Below the pieces are notes generated by a model, which was not told the origin of the DNA, searched no databases, and saw nothing but the letters and a program-made list of their open reading frames with translations. A program made the position numbers and the translations under genes. Shown one piece after another: positions 15,204-26,155 of a stretch of 64,000 nucleotides of DNA (its first letter is position 1; each line of letters starts with the position of its first letter). The stretch spans positions 1,638,001-1,702,000 of the forward strand of contig NZ_JAYESJ010000001.1 in NCBI RefSeq assembly GCF_034720595.1, written 5' to 3'. This stretch comes from Rhizobium sp. CC-YZS058 (GTDB taxonomy: Bacteria; Pseudomonadota; Alphaproteobacteria; Rhizobiales; Rhizobiaceae).

Positions 15204-17666
15204 ATGACCAAGCCCAGCGAATTCGTCAGCATCGATCTTTCCGGCAGCTGGGAGCTTGCCGATGCCGATGCCAGCCACAGCCTGACCATGACCGTGCCGG
15301 GCGATGTCCATTCGGCGCTTCAGGCAGCCGCACTCATTCCCGACCCCTATGCCGGCCGCAACGAGCGCGATGTGCAATGGGTGGCCGAGCGCGACTGGGT
15401 GCTGGAGCGCAGCTTCACGCTCTCGCCCGAGGACCTGTCCGGGTCCTGGTATCTCGACCTGGCCGGGATCGACACGGTGGCCGAGGTCACGCTCAACGAT
15501 GACCCGGTGATCCACACCGACAACAGCTTCCGCCGCTACCGACCCTTGGTCGGGCCGCTCCTCCAGGCGGGCGAGAACCGGCTGCGCATCGTCATCCGCT
15601 CGTCCGTGCGGGAAGGGGCCGCGCGCCAGGCGCGCCAGCCCTTCCCCATTCCCTATTCCACGGCCAACTCGCCGATCCCGAACGGGAACATGCTGCGCAA
15701 GGTGCAGTGCCATTTCGGCTGGGACTGGAACATCGCCATCGCCCCGCTCGGCATCTACGAGCCGCCGGCCCTGCGCCGGCTTGTTGCCGCCCGGATCGAG
15801 CATCTGACGACCCGGCAGATCTGGCGGGAGGAGGGCGGGGTCGACCTCGTCGTGTCCGTCACCCTGTTTGCCGAGGCCGCCGGTCCGGTGGCGCTGGAGT
15901 TCGATCTCGACGGCGAACCGCACGCGCTCGAGCGCCAGCTGGCGCCGGGCGAGACCACGATCGAGCATAAGATCTCCGTCGACGAACCGGAGCTCTGGTG
16001 GCCCGCCGGCCACGGTGCCCAGGCGCTCTCGCAGCTGACCGTTTCTGCCGGCGGCGACCAGGTGACGCGCCAGATCGGCTTCCGGACGGTGGAGCTGATC
16101 ACCGACCCGGACGAGGCCGGCAGCCGCTTCGCCTTTCGCATCAACGGCCAGGAAATCTTCTGCCGCGGCGCGAACTGGATTCCGGCCGATGCCCTCTTTT
16201 CGCGCGTCAGCCCGCAGGGCGTGGAGGATCTGCTGACCTCGGCCGTCGACGCCCATATGAACATGATCCGCATCTGGGGCGGCGGCTTCTACGAACCGGA
16301 CTGGTTCTACGATCTCTGCGACCGGTTGGGGCTGTTGGTCTGGCAGGACTTCATGTTCGCCTGCAACCTCTATCCCTCGACCGAGGACTTTCTGGAAAAC
16401 GTCGCCGAGGAAGTGGGCTACCAGGTCCGCCGTCTCTCCTCGCATCCCTCGATCGTGCTCTGGTGCGGCGACAACGAGCTGGTCGGCGCGCTGACCTGGT
16501 TCGAGGAGAGCCGCAACAACCGCGACCGCTATCTGGTCTCCTACGACCGCTTGAACCGCACGATCGAGGTCGCCCTGCGCAAGGCCGGGCCGGACCTGAT
16601 CTGGTGGCCCTCGAGCCCGGCCGTCGGCCCGCTCGATTTCGGCGATGCCTGGCACGCCGATGGCGCCGGCGACATGCATTACTGGTCGGTCTGGCACGAG
16701 AACAAGTCCTTTCATAATTACCGCTCCGTGCGCCCGCGCTTCTGCTCCGAATTCGGCTTCCAGTCCTACACCTCCATGCCGGTCATCGCCGAATTCGCCG
16801 AGGCAAAGGATCTCAACATCGCCGCGCCGGTGATGGAATCGCATCAGAAGAATGCCGGCGGCAACGAGCGGATCGCCGGCACCATGTTCCGCTATTTCCG
16901 CTTTCCCAAGGATTTCGCGAGCTTCGTCTATCTGAGCCAGATCCAGCAGGGCCTCGCGATCCGCACGGCGGTCGATTATTGGCGGTCGCTGAAGCCGCAC
17001 TGCATGGGCACGCTCTACTGGCAGCTGAACGACACCTGGCCCGTCGCCTCCTGGTCGAGCCTCGATTATGGCGGACACTGGAAGGCGATGCATTACATGG
17101 TGCGACGCTTCTTCCAGCCGGTGGCCGTTGCCGCCATCCCGTCCGAGGATGGCCGCTCCATCGCCATGTCGATGGTCAACGACACCAATGAGGCCGTCAC
17201 CGTCCGGCTGGAAACCTTCCTCGTCGCGCTCGATGGCACGAAGCAGCCGCTGACAGCGGCGGCGGGCACCTGTTCGCCGGACCGCGCCGCGACGCTCGTC
17301 ACCCTTCCGGCCTCGGATATTCCGGACGATACGCTGCTCTTCTGGCGTTTCGAGGCCTCGAACGGCATGGAGGGCGAGGGCCATCATGTGACCGGCACGT
17401 ACAAGGCCCTCGCGCTTCAGCCGTCGGGTGTGGACCTCCACGCCGTCGCGGCCGATGCCGGCGCCTACGACCTCACGATCTCCGCACGCGGGCTCGCCCT
17501 CTTTGTCATGGTCGAAGCCGACCTCTCCGGCCGTTTCAGCGACAATGCCTTCGACCTCCTGGCCGGCGAGCGGCGCACCGTCCGCTTCACGCCGGACGAC
17601 GCGTCTTCGGGCCGCGCGCCGCGCTTCACGCTGCACGATCTTGAGAGCTGCCAGGGCATAGGCTGA
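15204..17666 (+). CDS. Beta-mannosidase, glycoside hydrolase family 2
   Basis: An 820-residue GH2 enzyme that would release mannose from the non-reducing end of beta-mannosides. The acid/base Glu425 lies in WCGDNELVG and the nucleophile Glu516 in FCSEFGFQSY, and the order sandwich domain, immunoglobulin-like domain, TIM barrel, C-terminal beta domain fits the family. There is no signal peptide from the ATG at 15204, so the enzyme is cytoplasmic and acts on imported oligosaccharides. The 105-base gap after the ATPase gene has no terminator, so it is likely in the same operon. GH2 members are also beta-galactosidases and glucuronidases; the sequence around both glutamates favours mannosidase. 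Confidence 0.92.
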   Translation: MTKPSEFVSIDLSGSWELADADASHSLTMTVPGDVHSALQAAALIPDPYAGRNERDVQWVAERDWVLERSFTLSPEDLSGSWYLDLAGIDTVAEVTLNDDPVIHTDNSFRRYRPLVGPLLQAGENRLRIVIRSSVREGAARQARQPFPIPYSTANSPIPNGNMLRKVQCHFGWDWNIAIAPLGIYEPPALRRLVAARIEHLTTRQIWREEGGVDLVVSVTLFAEAAGPVALEFDLDGEPHALERQLAPGETTIEHKISVDEPELWWPAGHGAQALSQLTVSAGGDQVTRQIGFRTVELITDPDEAGSRFAFRINGQEIFCRGANWIPADALFSRVSPQGVEDLLTSAVDAHMNMIRIWGGGFYEPDWFYDLCDRLGLLVWQDFMFACNLYPSTEDFLENVAEEVGYQVRRLSSHPSIVLWCGDNELVGALTWFEESRNNRDRYLVSYDRLNRTIEVALRKAGPDLIWWPSSPAVGPLDFGDAWHADGAGDMHYWSVWHENKSFHNYRSVRPRFCSEFGFQSYTSMPVIAEFAEAKDLNIAAPVMESHQKNAGGNERIAGTMFRYFRFPKDFASFVYLSQIQQGLAIRTAVDYWRSLKPHCMGTLYWQLNDTWPVASWSSLDYGGHWKAMHYMVRRFFQPVAVAAIPSEDGRSIAMSMVNDTNEAVTVRLETFLVALDGTKQPLTAAAGTCSPDRAATLVTLPASDIPDDTLLFWRFEASNGMEGEGHHVTGTYKALALQPSGVDLHAVAADAGAYDLTISARGLALFVMVEADLSGRFSDNAFDLLAGERRTVRFTPDDASSGRAPRFTLHDLESCQGIG

Positions 17667-17730
17667 CGACCGCTCCGCCGCCGCCCTGCCAAACGCTGCC
17701 TTGCGGCAGCACGACATGAAAGGACATCCC

Positions 17731-18492
17731 ATGCGCCCCTTGAGTTTCCAGCTTTACTCCGCCCGCAACTTCCCGCCGCTGTCGGATTCGCTCCATGCGG
17801 TCGCGTCCGCCGGTTACCAGCAGGTCGAGGGCTATGGCGGCATCTATGCCGATCTCGACGACACGGCGCTCGCAGCCTTGAAGGCCGATCTCGACCGCAA
17901 CGGACTGTCGATGACCAGCGGTCATTTCTCGCTCGACATGCTGGAAAACCGGCCGGAGCGCGTGGTCGAGGTGGCGAAGGCGCTCGGGATCGAGGCCGTC
18001 TACTGCCCTCACATCATGCCCGATGCCCGCCCGACGGACGCCGCCGGCTGGGAAGCCTTCGGTCAACGCCTGCAGGCCGCTGGCGAAAAAATCCGGGCTG
18101 CGGGGCTCACCTATGGCTGGCACAACCACGACTTCGAGTTCAAGGCGCTCGGGGACGGGTCCGTGCCGATGGATCTGATCCTCAAAGGCGGCCCCGACCT
18201 GACCTGGGAGGCCGACATTGCCTGGGTCATCCGGGGTGGTGCCGATCCCTTCGCCTGGATCGAGACCTATGGCGACCGCATCACCGCCGTGCATGTGAAG
18301 GATATCGCGCCGGCCGGGGAAAACACGGACGAGGACGGCTGGTCGGATGTCGGGCACGGCACGGTCGACTGGAAGAGCCTCTTCGGCCGTCTGGCCGCGA
18401 CGCCGGCAAAATTCTACGTCGTCGAACATGACAATCCGAGCGATCTGTCCCGGCTTGCCACCCGCTCCATCGCTTCCATCAAGACCTTCTGA
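17731..18492 (+). CDS. Sugar phosphate isomerase/epimerase (xylose isomerase-like TIM barrel)
   Basis: A 253-residue AP-endonuclease-2/xylose-isomerase-like TIM barrel, probably a metal-dependent sugar isomerase or epimerase. The fold is recognised from LSFQLYSARNF at the start and the metal-ligand segments GWHNHDFEF, VEHDNPSD and HVKDIAP. The ATG at 17731 has AAAGGA eight bases upstream; two in-frame ATGs earlier (17701, 17716) lack this. It lies between the mannosidase and a dehydrogenase, so it probably acts on the released sugar or its oxidised form. Exact substrate unknown. Confidence 0.88.
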   Translation: MRPLSFQLYSARNFPPLSDSLHAVASAGYQQVEGYGGIYADLDDTALAALKADLDRNGLSMTSGHFSLDMLENRPERVVEVAKALGIEAVYCPHIMPDARPTDAAGWEAFGQRLQAAGEKIRAAGLTYGWHNHDFEFKALGDGSVPMDLILKGGPDLTWEADIAWVIRGGADPFAWIETYGDRITAVHVKDIAPAGENTDEDGWSDVGHGTVDWKSLFGRLAATPAKFYVVEHDNPSDLSRLATRSIASIKTF

Positions 18493-18506
18493 CAGGACGA
18501 CCCGCC

Positions 18507-19640
18507 ATGACCCAGGATCTCGGCGTCGGCATCATCGGATGCGGCCATATCTCCATGACCTATTTTAAGCTCGCCCCTCTCTTCAGGGGCATCGAGATCC
18601 GCGCCTGCGCGGATATCAACCCGGAGGCCTCGGCGCTGCGCGCGCAGGAATATGGCGTGCGCGCCCAGACGATCGACGAACTTCTGTCCAATCCGGAGAT
18701 CGACATCGTCGTCAACCTGACCATCCCCGATGCGCATTTCCCGGTTTCCAAGCGGATCCTCGAAGCCGGCAAGCATGTCTATTCCGAAAAGCCACTGGTG
18801 CTGACGCTGGCCCAGGGCGAGGAGCTGCGCGCTCTCGCGGCCTCGAAAAACCTCACCGTCTGCTGCGCGCCCGACACCTTTCTCGGCGGCGCCCACCAGC
18901 TCGCCCGCAAGGCTGTGGATGAGGGGCGGATCGGGCGGATCACCTCCGGCACCTGCCATGTAATGAGCCCGGGCATGGAGATGTGGCATCCCAATCCGGA
19001 CTTCTTCTTCCTGCCTGGCGCCGGCCCGGTTCTCGACCTCGGCCCCTATTACGTCGCCAACCTCGTCAACCTCATCGGGCCGGTCAAGCGGGTGGCGGCG
19101 CTCGCCTCCAAGGCCAACAAGACCCGCACGATCACCAGCGAGCCGCGCAAGGGCCAGACGATTTCGGTCAAGACGCCGACCAACATCCATGCCCTGCTCG
19201 AATTCCATTCGGGCACGACGGTGACGCTGTCGGCCAGCTGGGATGTCTGGTCGCATCGCCATGGCAATATGGAGCTCTACGGCACCGACGGCTCGCTCTA
19301 TGTGCCGGACCCGAACTTCTTCGGCGGCAAGGTGGAAGCGAGCGGCCGCGGCAAGGAAATTTCGCCGCTCGATGGCTGGGACCATCCCTTCGGCGTCGCC
19401 AACCAGGACCATCCGCAGGGGCCGATGGCAAACTACCGCACGGCCGGCCTTGCCGACATGGCGCAAGCGATCACCGAGGGCCGCGATCCCCGCTGCTCGC
19501 TCGACCGCACGCTGCATGGCGTCGACGTGATGACCTCGATCCTGCGCTCCGGCGAGGAGCGACAGTTCATCGACCTGACCACAACCTGCACCCAGCCGGC
19601 GCCCTTGGGTGTCGAGGAGGCCCATGCGCTTCTGCGCTGA
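18507..19640 (+). CDS. Gfo/Idh/MocA family oxidoreductase
   Basis: A 377-residue NAD(P)-dependent sugar or polyol dehydrogenase. The Rossmann motif is GVGIIGCGHIS, the catalytic lysine motif is YSEKPLVLT, and the C-terminal domain has the beta-sheet fold of the family (the DLGPYYVANLV segment). It begins 14 bases after the isomerase gene, so the two are co-transcribed and probably act in sequence. The substrate is inferred only from context. Confidence 0.9.
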   Translation: MTQDLGVGIIGCGHISMTYFKLAPLFRGIEIRACADINPEASALRAQEYGVRAQTIDELLSNPEIDIVVNLTIPDAHFPVSKRILEAGKHVYSEKPLVLTLAQGEELRALAASKNLTVCCAPDTFLGGAHQLARKAVDEGRIGRITSGTCHVMSPGMEMWHPNPDFFFLPGAGPVLDLGPYYVANLVNLIGPVKRVAALASKANKTRTITSEPRKGQTISVKTPTNIHALLEFHSGTTVTLSASWDVWSHRHGNMELYGTDGSLYVPDPNFFGGKVEASGRGKEISPLDGWDHPFGVANQDHPQGPMANYRTAGLADMAQAITEGRDPRCSLDRTLHGVDVMTSILRSGEERQFIDLTTTCTQPAPLGVEEAHALLR

Positions 19641-19661
19641 GGAGCACCTCTTTGAGGATGA

Positions 19662-19693
19662 AGCCCGGAAACCGGTTTCGGTGACCGGGCTTT
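19662..19693 (+). terminator. Probable terminator after the dehydrogenase gene
   Basis: The stem AGCCCGG (19662-19668) pairs with CCGGGCT (19685-19691), with a smaller AACCGGTT hairpin in the loop, and TTT follows. It suggests that the aldo/keto reductase gene may have its own promoter. Confidence 0.55.
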
Positions 19694-19828
19694 CGCGTTA
19701 GACCGGGCGGGCAGATCCGCTGCGTGCGTCGTGGCGTACCTTCGGCGGTTTCTGCATCACGAACATGGCGCAGCCCTGATGGCCGCCCGGACGGGGCGGA
19801 CAAGGCGCGCGCGAAGGAAGGACTGACG

Positions 19829-20860
<1,032 letters not shown>

Positions 20861-20872
20861 CCGGCAAATGCC

Positions 20873-21895
20873 TCAGCCGGCCGCGTAAAGGCGCGGCCGG
20901 CTGATCTCCAGCCGCCCCGCCGTCCCGGCCTTGTAGGGAAACTCCGGCGGGGCGTCGAACTCGACCGTTGTTCCATCCGCCGTCTCGGCAAGGATCCGCC
21001 GGCTGTCCGGTCGATCGATCACGCGGGCGACCGTTGCGGGAACGCCCGGTCCATCCTCTCGCCACACGACATCCGCCGGGCGGAAGAACAGCTCGGCCGG
21101 GCCATCGGGCAGGTCCGGTGCGGGGAAGATTGCGCCGTGGACGCGGGCTTCGCCGGCCGAGACCTGGGCCGGAAGGCGATTGGCATCGCCCAGGAACTTC
21201 ATCACGAAGGCGTTGGCCGGCGCCCGGCACACCTCCTCCGGTGTGCCGCTCTGCACGATCTTGCCCTTGTCGAGAATGACGACGCGATCGGCGAGATCGA
21301 GGGCCTCCGCCTGGTCATGCGTGACGAAGAGGGTGGTGATGCCGAGTTCGTCATGGATCTGGCGCAGCCAGCGGCGTAGATCGCGCCGGACATTGGCATC
21401 GAGCGCGCCGAAGGGTTCGTCGAGCAGCAGCACCTTGGGATCGACGGCGAGCGCGCGCGCCAGCGCCACGCGCTGCCGCTGACCGCCGGAAATCTGCGCC
21501 GGGAATCGCGCGTCGAGCCCTTCGAGCTGCACGAGGCGCAACAGCTCGGCGACGCGGGCGCGGATGTCCGCGGCCGAGCGCCTGGTCTTCGAGACCTTGA
21601 GGCCGAAGGCGATGTTGTCGGCGATCGTCATATGCGGAAACAGGGCGTAGTGCTGGAAGACGAAGCCGACGCCGCGATGGCGCACCGCGATGTCGGTGGC
21701 GTTTTCCGCGCCGAGATAGATGGCGCCGCCATCGGGATGTTCGAGGCCGGCGACCATGCGCAGAATGGTGGTCTTGCCCGAGCCGGAGGGGCCGAGCAGG
21801 GCCACGAGCTCGCCGCTCTTGATCTCCAGCGACACGCCATGCACGGCGCGGAAGGTGTCGAAGGTTTTGACGACGGTGTCGAGACGGATGTTCAC
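20873..21895 (-). CDS. cysA: Sulfate/thiosulfate ABC transporter ATP-binding protein CysA
   Basis: The ATPase of the sulfate importer (340 residues). Walker A GPSGSGKTT, signature ISGGQRQRVALARA, Walker B VLLLDEPFGALDA and VTHDQAEALDLADR are clear, followed by a TOBE-like C-terminal domain. The GTG at 21895 overlaps the cysW stop by four bases (GTGA); longer open sequence upstream is the shadow of cysW. It is the last gene of the sbp-cysT-cysW-cysA operon and converges on the aldo/keto reductase gene with a 12-base gap. Confidence 0.94.
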   Translation of the reverse strand: MNIRLDTVVKTFDTFRAVHGVSLEIKSGELVALLGPSGSGKTTILRMVAGLEHPDGGAIYLGAENATDIAVRHRGVGFVFQHYALFPHMTIADNIAFGLKVSKTRRSAADIRARVAELLRLVQLEGLDARFPAQISGGQRQRVALARALAVDPKVLLLDEPFGALDANVRRDLRRWLRQIHDELGITTLFVTHDQAEALDLADRVVILDKGKIVQSGTPEEVCRAPANAFVMKFLGDANRLPAQVSAGEARVHGAIFPAPDLPDGPAELFFRPADVVWREDGPGVPATVARVIDRPDSRRILAETADGTTVEFDAPPEFPYKAGTAGRLEISRPRLYAAG

Positions 21896-22779
21896 GGGGC
21901 GGATGTCTCCGGGGAAAGCGACGGGCCGGCCAGCTGGGGGCGGCGGACGCGGCCGGCGCCGCGCCGCTCGAGCAGCACCTTGGCGATCAGCGTCACGATG
22001 GCAAGGCTGGCGAGGATCGAGGCAGCGGCAAAGGCGCCGACCGCATTGTAGTCGTGATAGAGCAGCTCGATGTGGAGCGGCAGCGTGTTGGTCTGGCCGC
22101 GAATATTGCCGGAGACCACCGATACGGCCCCGAACTCGCCCATCACCCGCGAATTGCACAGAATGACGCCATAGAGCAGGGCCCATTTGATGTTGGGCAG
22201 GGTGACGGAGAAGAAGGTGCGCCAGCCGCTGGCGCCGAGCGAGGTCGCGGCCTCTTCCAGATCGCGGCCCTGCGCCTGCATCAGCGGGATCAGCTCGCGC
22301 GCCACGAAGGGGGCGGTGACGAAGAGGCTCGCAAGCACGATGCCGGGCAGGGCGAACAGGATCTTCAGCTCTGCCGATTGCAGCATTTCGCCGAACAGGC
22401 CCTGAAGACCGTAGACGAAGAGATAGGCGACGCCGGCAACGATCGGCGAAACGGAGAAGGGGATCTCGATCACCACCAGCAGCAGCCGTCGGCCCCGGAA
22501 GTCGAACTTGGTGATGGCCCAGGCGGCGGCGATGCCGAAGACGGTGTTGATCGGCACGGCAATCAGCGCCGTCGCCGCCGTCATGCCGATGGCATGGAGC
22601 GTGTCCTTGTCGCCGATCGACTTCGCATAAAAGGCAAAACCCTTGGTGAAAGCCTGAACGGCGATGACGACAAGAGGCGCGACGATGACCAGCACGACGA
22701 AGACGAGAACCAGCCCGATCAGGCTGCGGCGGATGGCCGGCGCTTCGCCGATGCGCTGGGGGCGGCGGGACGAAGCCAT
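21892..22779 (-). CDS. cysW: Sulfate ABC transporter permease CysW
   Basis: A 295-residue inner-membrane permease with about six membrane segments and the coupling loop DLEEAATSLGASGWRTFFSV. The segment SRVMGEFGAVSVVSGNIRG is characteristic of CysW. It lies two bases after cysT and overlaps cysA. Confidence 0.94.
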   Translation of the reverse strand: MASSRRPQRIGEAPAIRRSLIGLVLVFVVLVIVAPLVVIAVQAFTKGFAFYAKSIGDKDTLHAIGMTAATALIAVPINTVFGIAAAWAITKFDFRGRRLLLVVIEIPFSVSPIVAGVAYLFVYGLQGLFGEMLQSAELKILFALPGIVLASLFVTAPFVARELIPLMQAQGRDLEEAATSLGASGWRTFFSVTLPNIKWALLYGVILCNSRVMGEFGAVSVVSGNIRGQTNTLPLHIELLYHDYNAVGAFAAASILASLAIVTLIAKVLLERRGAGRVRRPQLAGPSLSPETSAP

Positions 22780-22781
22780 GC

Positions 22782-23603
22782 TCAGCCTTTCACGGTGTAG
22801 CGCAGGGCGCGGGCCTGCAGGGCGTTGGTGACGGCCAGCATCAGGAAGGCGGCGAACAGCATGACGGAGGCGATGGCGGCCGAGGCCGGATAATCATATT
22901 CCTCCAGCCGGATGAAGGTCAGAAGCGCGGTGATCTCGGTTTCGAAGGGCTGGTTGCCGGCGATGAAGATGATGGCGCCGAATTCGCCGAGCGAGCGGGC
23001 GAAGGAGAGCGACAGGCCGGCCAGCAGCGACGGCAGAAGCTGCGGCAGCAGCACGCGCAGGAAGATCGCGCCGTCGCTGGCGCCAAGCGTCTGGGCCGCC
23101 TCCTCCAGGGCCCCGTCCAGCTCTTCCAGCACCGGTTGCACCGTGCGCACGATGAAGGGCAGGCTGGTGAAGGCCATGGCCACGATGATGCCGAGCGGCG
23201 TATAGGCCACCTTGATGCCAAGCGCGGAGAGCGGCCCGCCGAACCAGCCATTGGAGGCGAACAATGTCGTCAGCGCGATGCCGGCGACCGCGGTCGGCAG
23301 GGCGAAGGGCAGGTCGACCAGCGCATCGACAAGCCGCCGGCCGGGAAAGCGGTAGCGCACGATGACCCAGGCGAGCGCCAGACCGAAGACGAGGTTGAAG
23401 GCGGTGGCGGCGGCCGCACAGAGCAGGGTGACACGGTAGCTGGCGAGCGCCCGATCGGAGGAGACGATTCGCCAGTAATCGACCGGGCCGAGGCTTGCCG
23501 CCTTGAAGATCAGCGCGCCCAGCGGCAGCACGACGATGACGGCGACATAAAGCAGCGTCAGCCCGAGCGCGAGCGGCAGACCGGGGAGGGTGCGTCTGGC
23601 CAA
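22782..23603 (-). CDS. cysT: Sulfate ABC transporter permease CysT (CysU)
   Basis: A 273-residue permease that pairs with CysW. It has about six membrane segments, the coupling loop ALEEAAQTLGASDGAIFLRV, and the CysT-type ARSLGEFGAIIFIAGNQP. It is 88 bases downstream of the binding-protein gene. Confidence 0.94.
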   Translation of the reverse strand: MARRTLPGLPLALGLTLLYVAVIVVLPLGALIFKAASLGPVDYWRIVSSDRALASYRVTLLCAAAATAFNLVFGLALAWVIVRYRFPGRRLVDALVDLPFALPTAVAGIALTTLFASNGWFGGPLSALGIKVAYTPLGIIVAMAFTSLPFIVRTVQPVLEELDGALEEAAQTLGASDGAIFLRVLLPQLLPSLLAGLSLSFARSLGEFGAIIFIAGNQPFETEITALLTFIRLEEYDYPASAAIASVMLFAAFLMLAVTNALQARALRYTVKG

Positions 23604-23691
23604 GTCTCTGCCTCTCGTGGTGGAAATGACGGGAAGGGCCGGGGCGGTGTTCAGCCGCCCCAGCCCCCTGTTTCATAAAGCGGCCGCTCGA

Positions 23692-24675
23692 TCAACGGCT
23701 GCCATAAAGTTTGTCGAGCTGACCGCCCTCGCCGAACTGCTCCTTCGTCACCTTCGCCCAGCCGCCGAACACATCGTCGACGGTGAGGAGGCGCAGCTCC
23801 GGGAAATCCGCCTTGAACTTTTCAGCCACGGCCGGATCGTGAACCCGGTTGCCGTTCTCGGCAATGATCGTCTGGCCTTCCGGCGAATAGAGATAGTCGA
23901 GATAGGACTTTGCAAGGTCGCGCGAACCATGGGCGTCCGCCACCTTGTCGACGATCGCCACCGGGAATTCGGCGAGCAGGCTGACCGGCGGAGTGACGAT
24001 ATCGAACTTGTCCTCACCGAATTCGCGCGCGATACCCTTGGTCTCCGCTTCGAAGGTAATGAGCACATCGCCGATCTCGCGCTCGACGAAGGTTGTGGTC
24101 GCTGCGCGCCCACCGGTGTCGAACACGGGCACGTTGCCGAAGAGCTTGGTGATGAAGGCTTCGACCTTGGCCGGGTCGTCCTTGAAGGTTTCCTTGGCAT
24201 AGGCCAGCGCCGCCAGATAGGTGTAGCGCGCATTGCCCGACGTCTTCGGATTGGGGAAGATGACCTTCACGTCGTCGCGCGTCAGGTCGCTCCAGTCCTT
24301 GATCCCCTTCGGATTGCCTTCGCGCACCAGGAAGGAGGGGAAGGAATAATAGGGCGAGGCGTTGTTGGGAAAATCCTTCTGCCAGTCTTCCGAAACGAAG
24401 CCGCCCTTGACCAGCGCCTGCACGTCCGTGATCTGGTTGAAGGTGACGACGTCGGCTTCGAGACCTTCGAGGATCGCACGGGCCTGCTTGGACGACCCGC
24501 CATGCGACTGGTCGATCGTGACCCCGGGATGCGTCGCGACAAAGCCTTCATTCACCTTCTCGAACAGCTCGCGGGAGATGTCGTAGGAGGCGTTCAGCAG
24601 CGTATCGGCGGCAAGGGCGGGCAGCGGCGCGGCCAGAACGGCCAGCGCCGCCCCGATCGTCAGAAGACGTTTCAT
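23692..24675 (-). CDS. Sulfate/thiosulfate-binding periplasmic protein
   Basis: A 327-residue Sbp/CysP protein with a signal peptide (MKRLLTIGAALAVLAAPLPALA) and the family segments LNASYDISRELFEKVN, SHGGSSKQA (sulfate-ligand loop) and NPKTSGNARYTYLAA. GGAG lies eight bases before the ATG. It is first in the sulfate-uptake operon and divergent from the TRAP receptor gene. Whether sulfate or thiosulfate is preferred cannot be told from the sequence. Confidence 0.94.
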   Translation of the reverse strand: MKRLLTIGAALAVLAAPLPALAADTLLNASYDISRELFEKVNEGFVATHPGVTIDQSHGGSSKQARAILEGLEADVVTFNQITDVQALVKGGFVSEDWQKDFPNNASPYYSFPSFLVREGNPKGIKDWSDLTRDDVKVIFPNPKTSGNARYTYLAALAYAKETFKDDPAKVEAFITKLFGNVPVFDTGGRAATTTFVEREIGDVLITFEAETKGIAREFGEDKFDIVTPPVSLLAEFPVAIVDKVADAHGSRDLAKSYLDYLYSPEGQTIIAENGNRVHDPAVAEKFKADFPELRLLTVDDVFGGWAKVTKEQFGEGGQLDKLYGSR

Positions 24676-26094
<1,419 letters not shown>

Positions 26095-26118
26095 CACGAG
26101 CGTGCGACGACACCAGCG

Positions 26119-26155
26119 AAGCCTCGCAGACAGGATGCCGAGCGGGGCTTTCTCT
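26119..26155. terminator. Terminator between convergent TRAP receptor and TPR genes
   Basis: AAGCCTCGC (26119-26127) pairs with GCGGGGCTT (26142-26150) through nine base pairs including one G-T, followed by TCTCTTT. It ends the plus-strand transcript and the stem can also act on the minus-strand gene that converges here. Confidence 0.65.

Noticed and set aside
15015..17732. A 905-codon open frame on the minus strand opposite the beta-mannosidase gene
   Set aside because: It is the antisense shadow of a well-conserved gene with both catalytic glutamates, and its translation is arginine/glycine-rich with no family motif.
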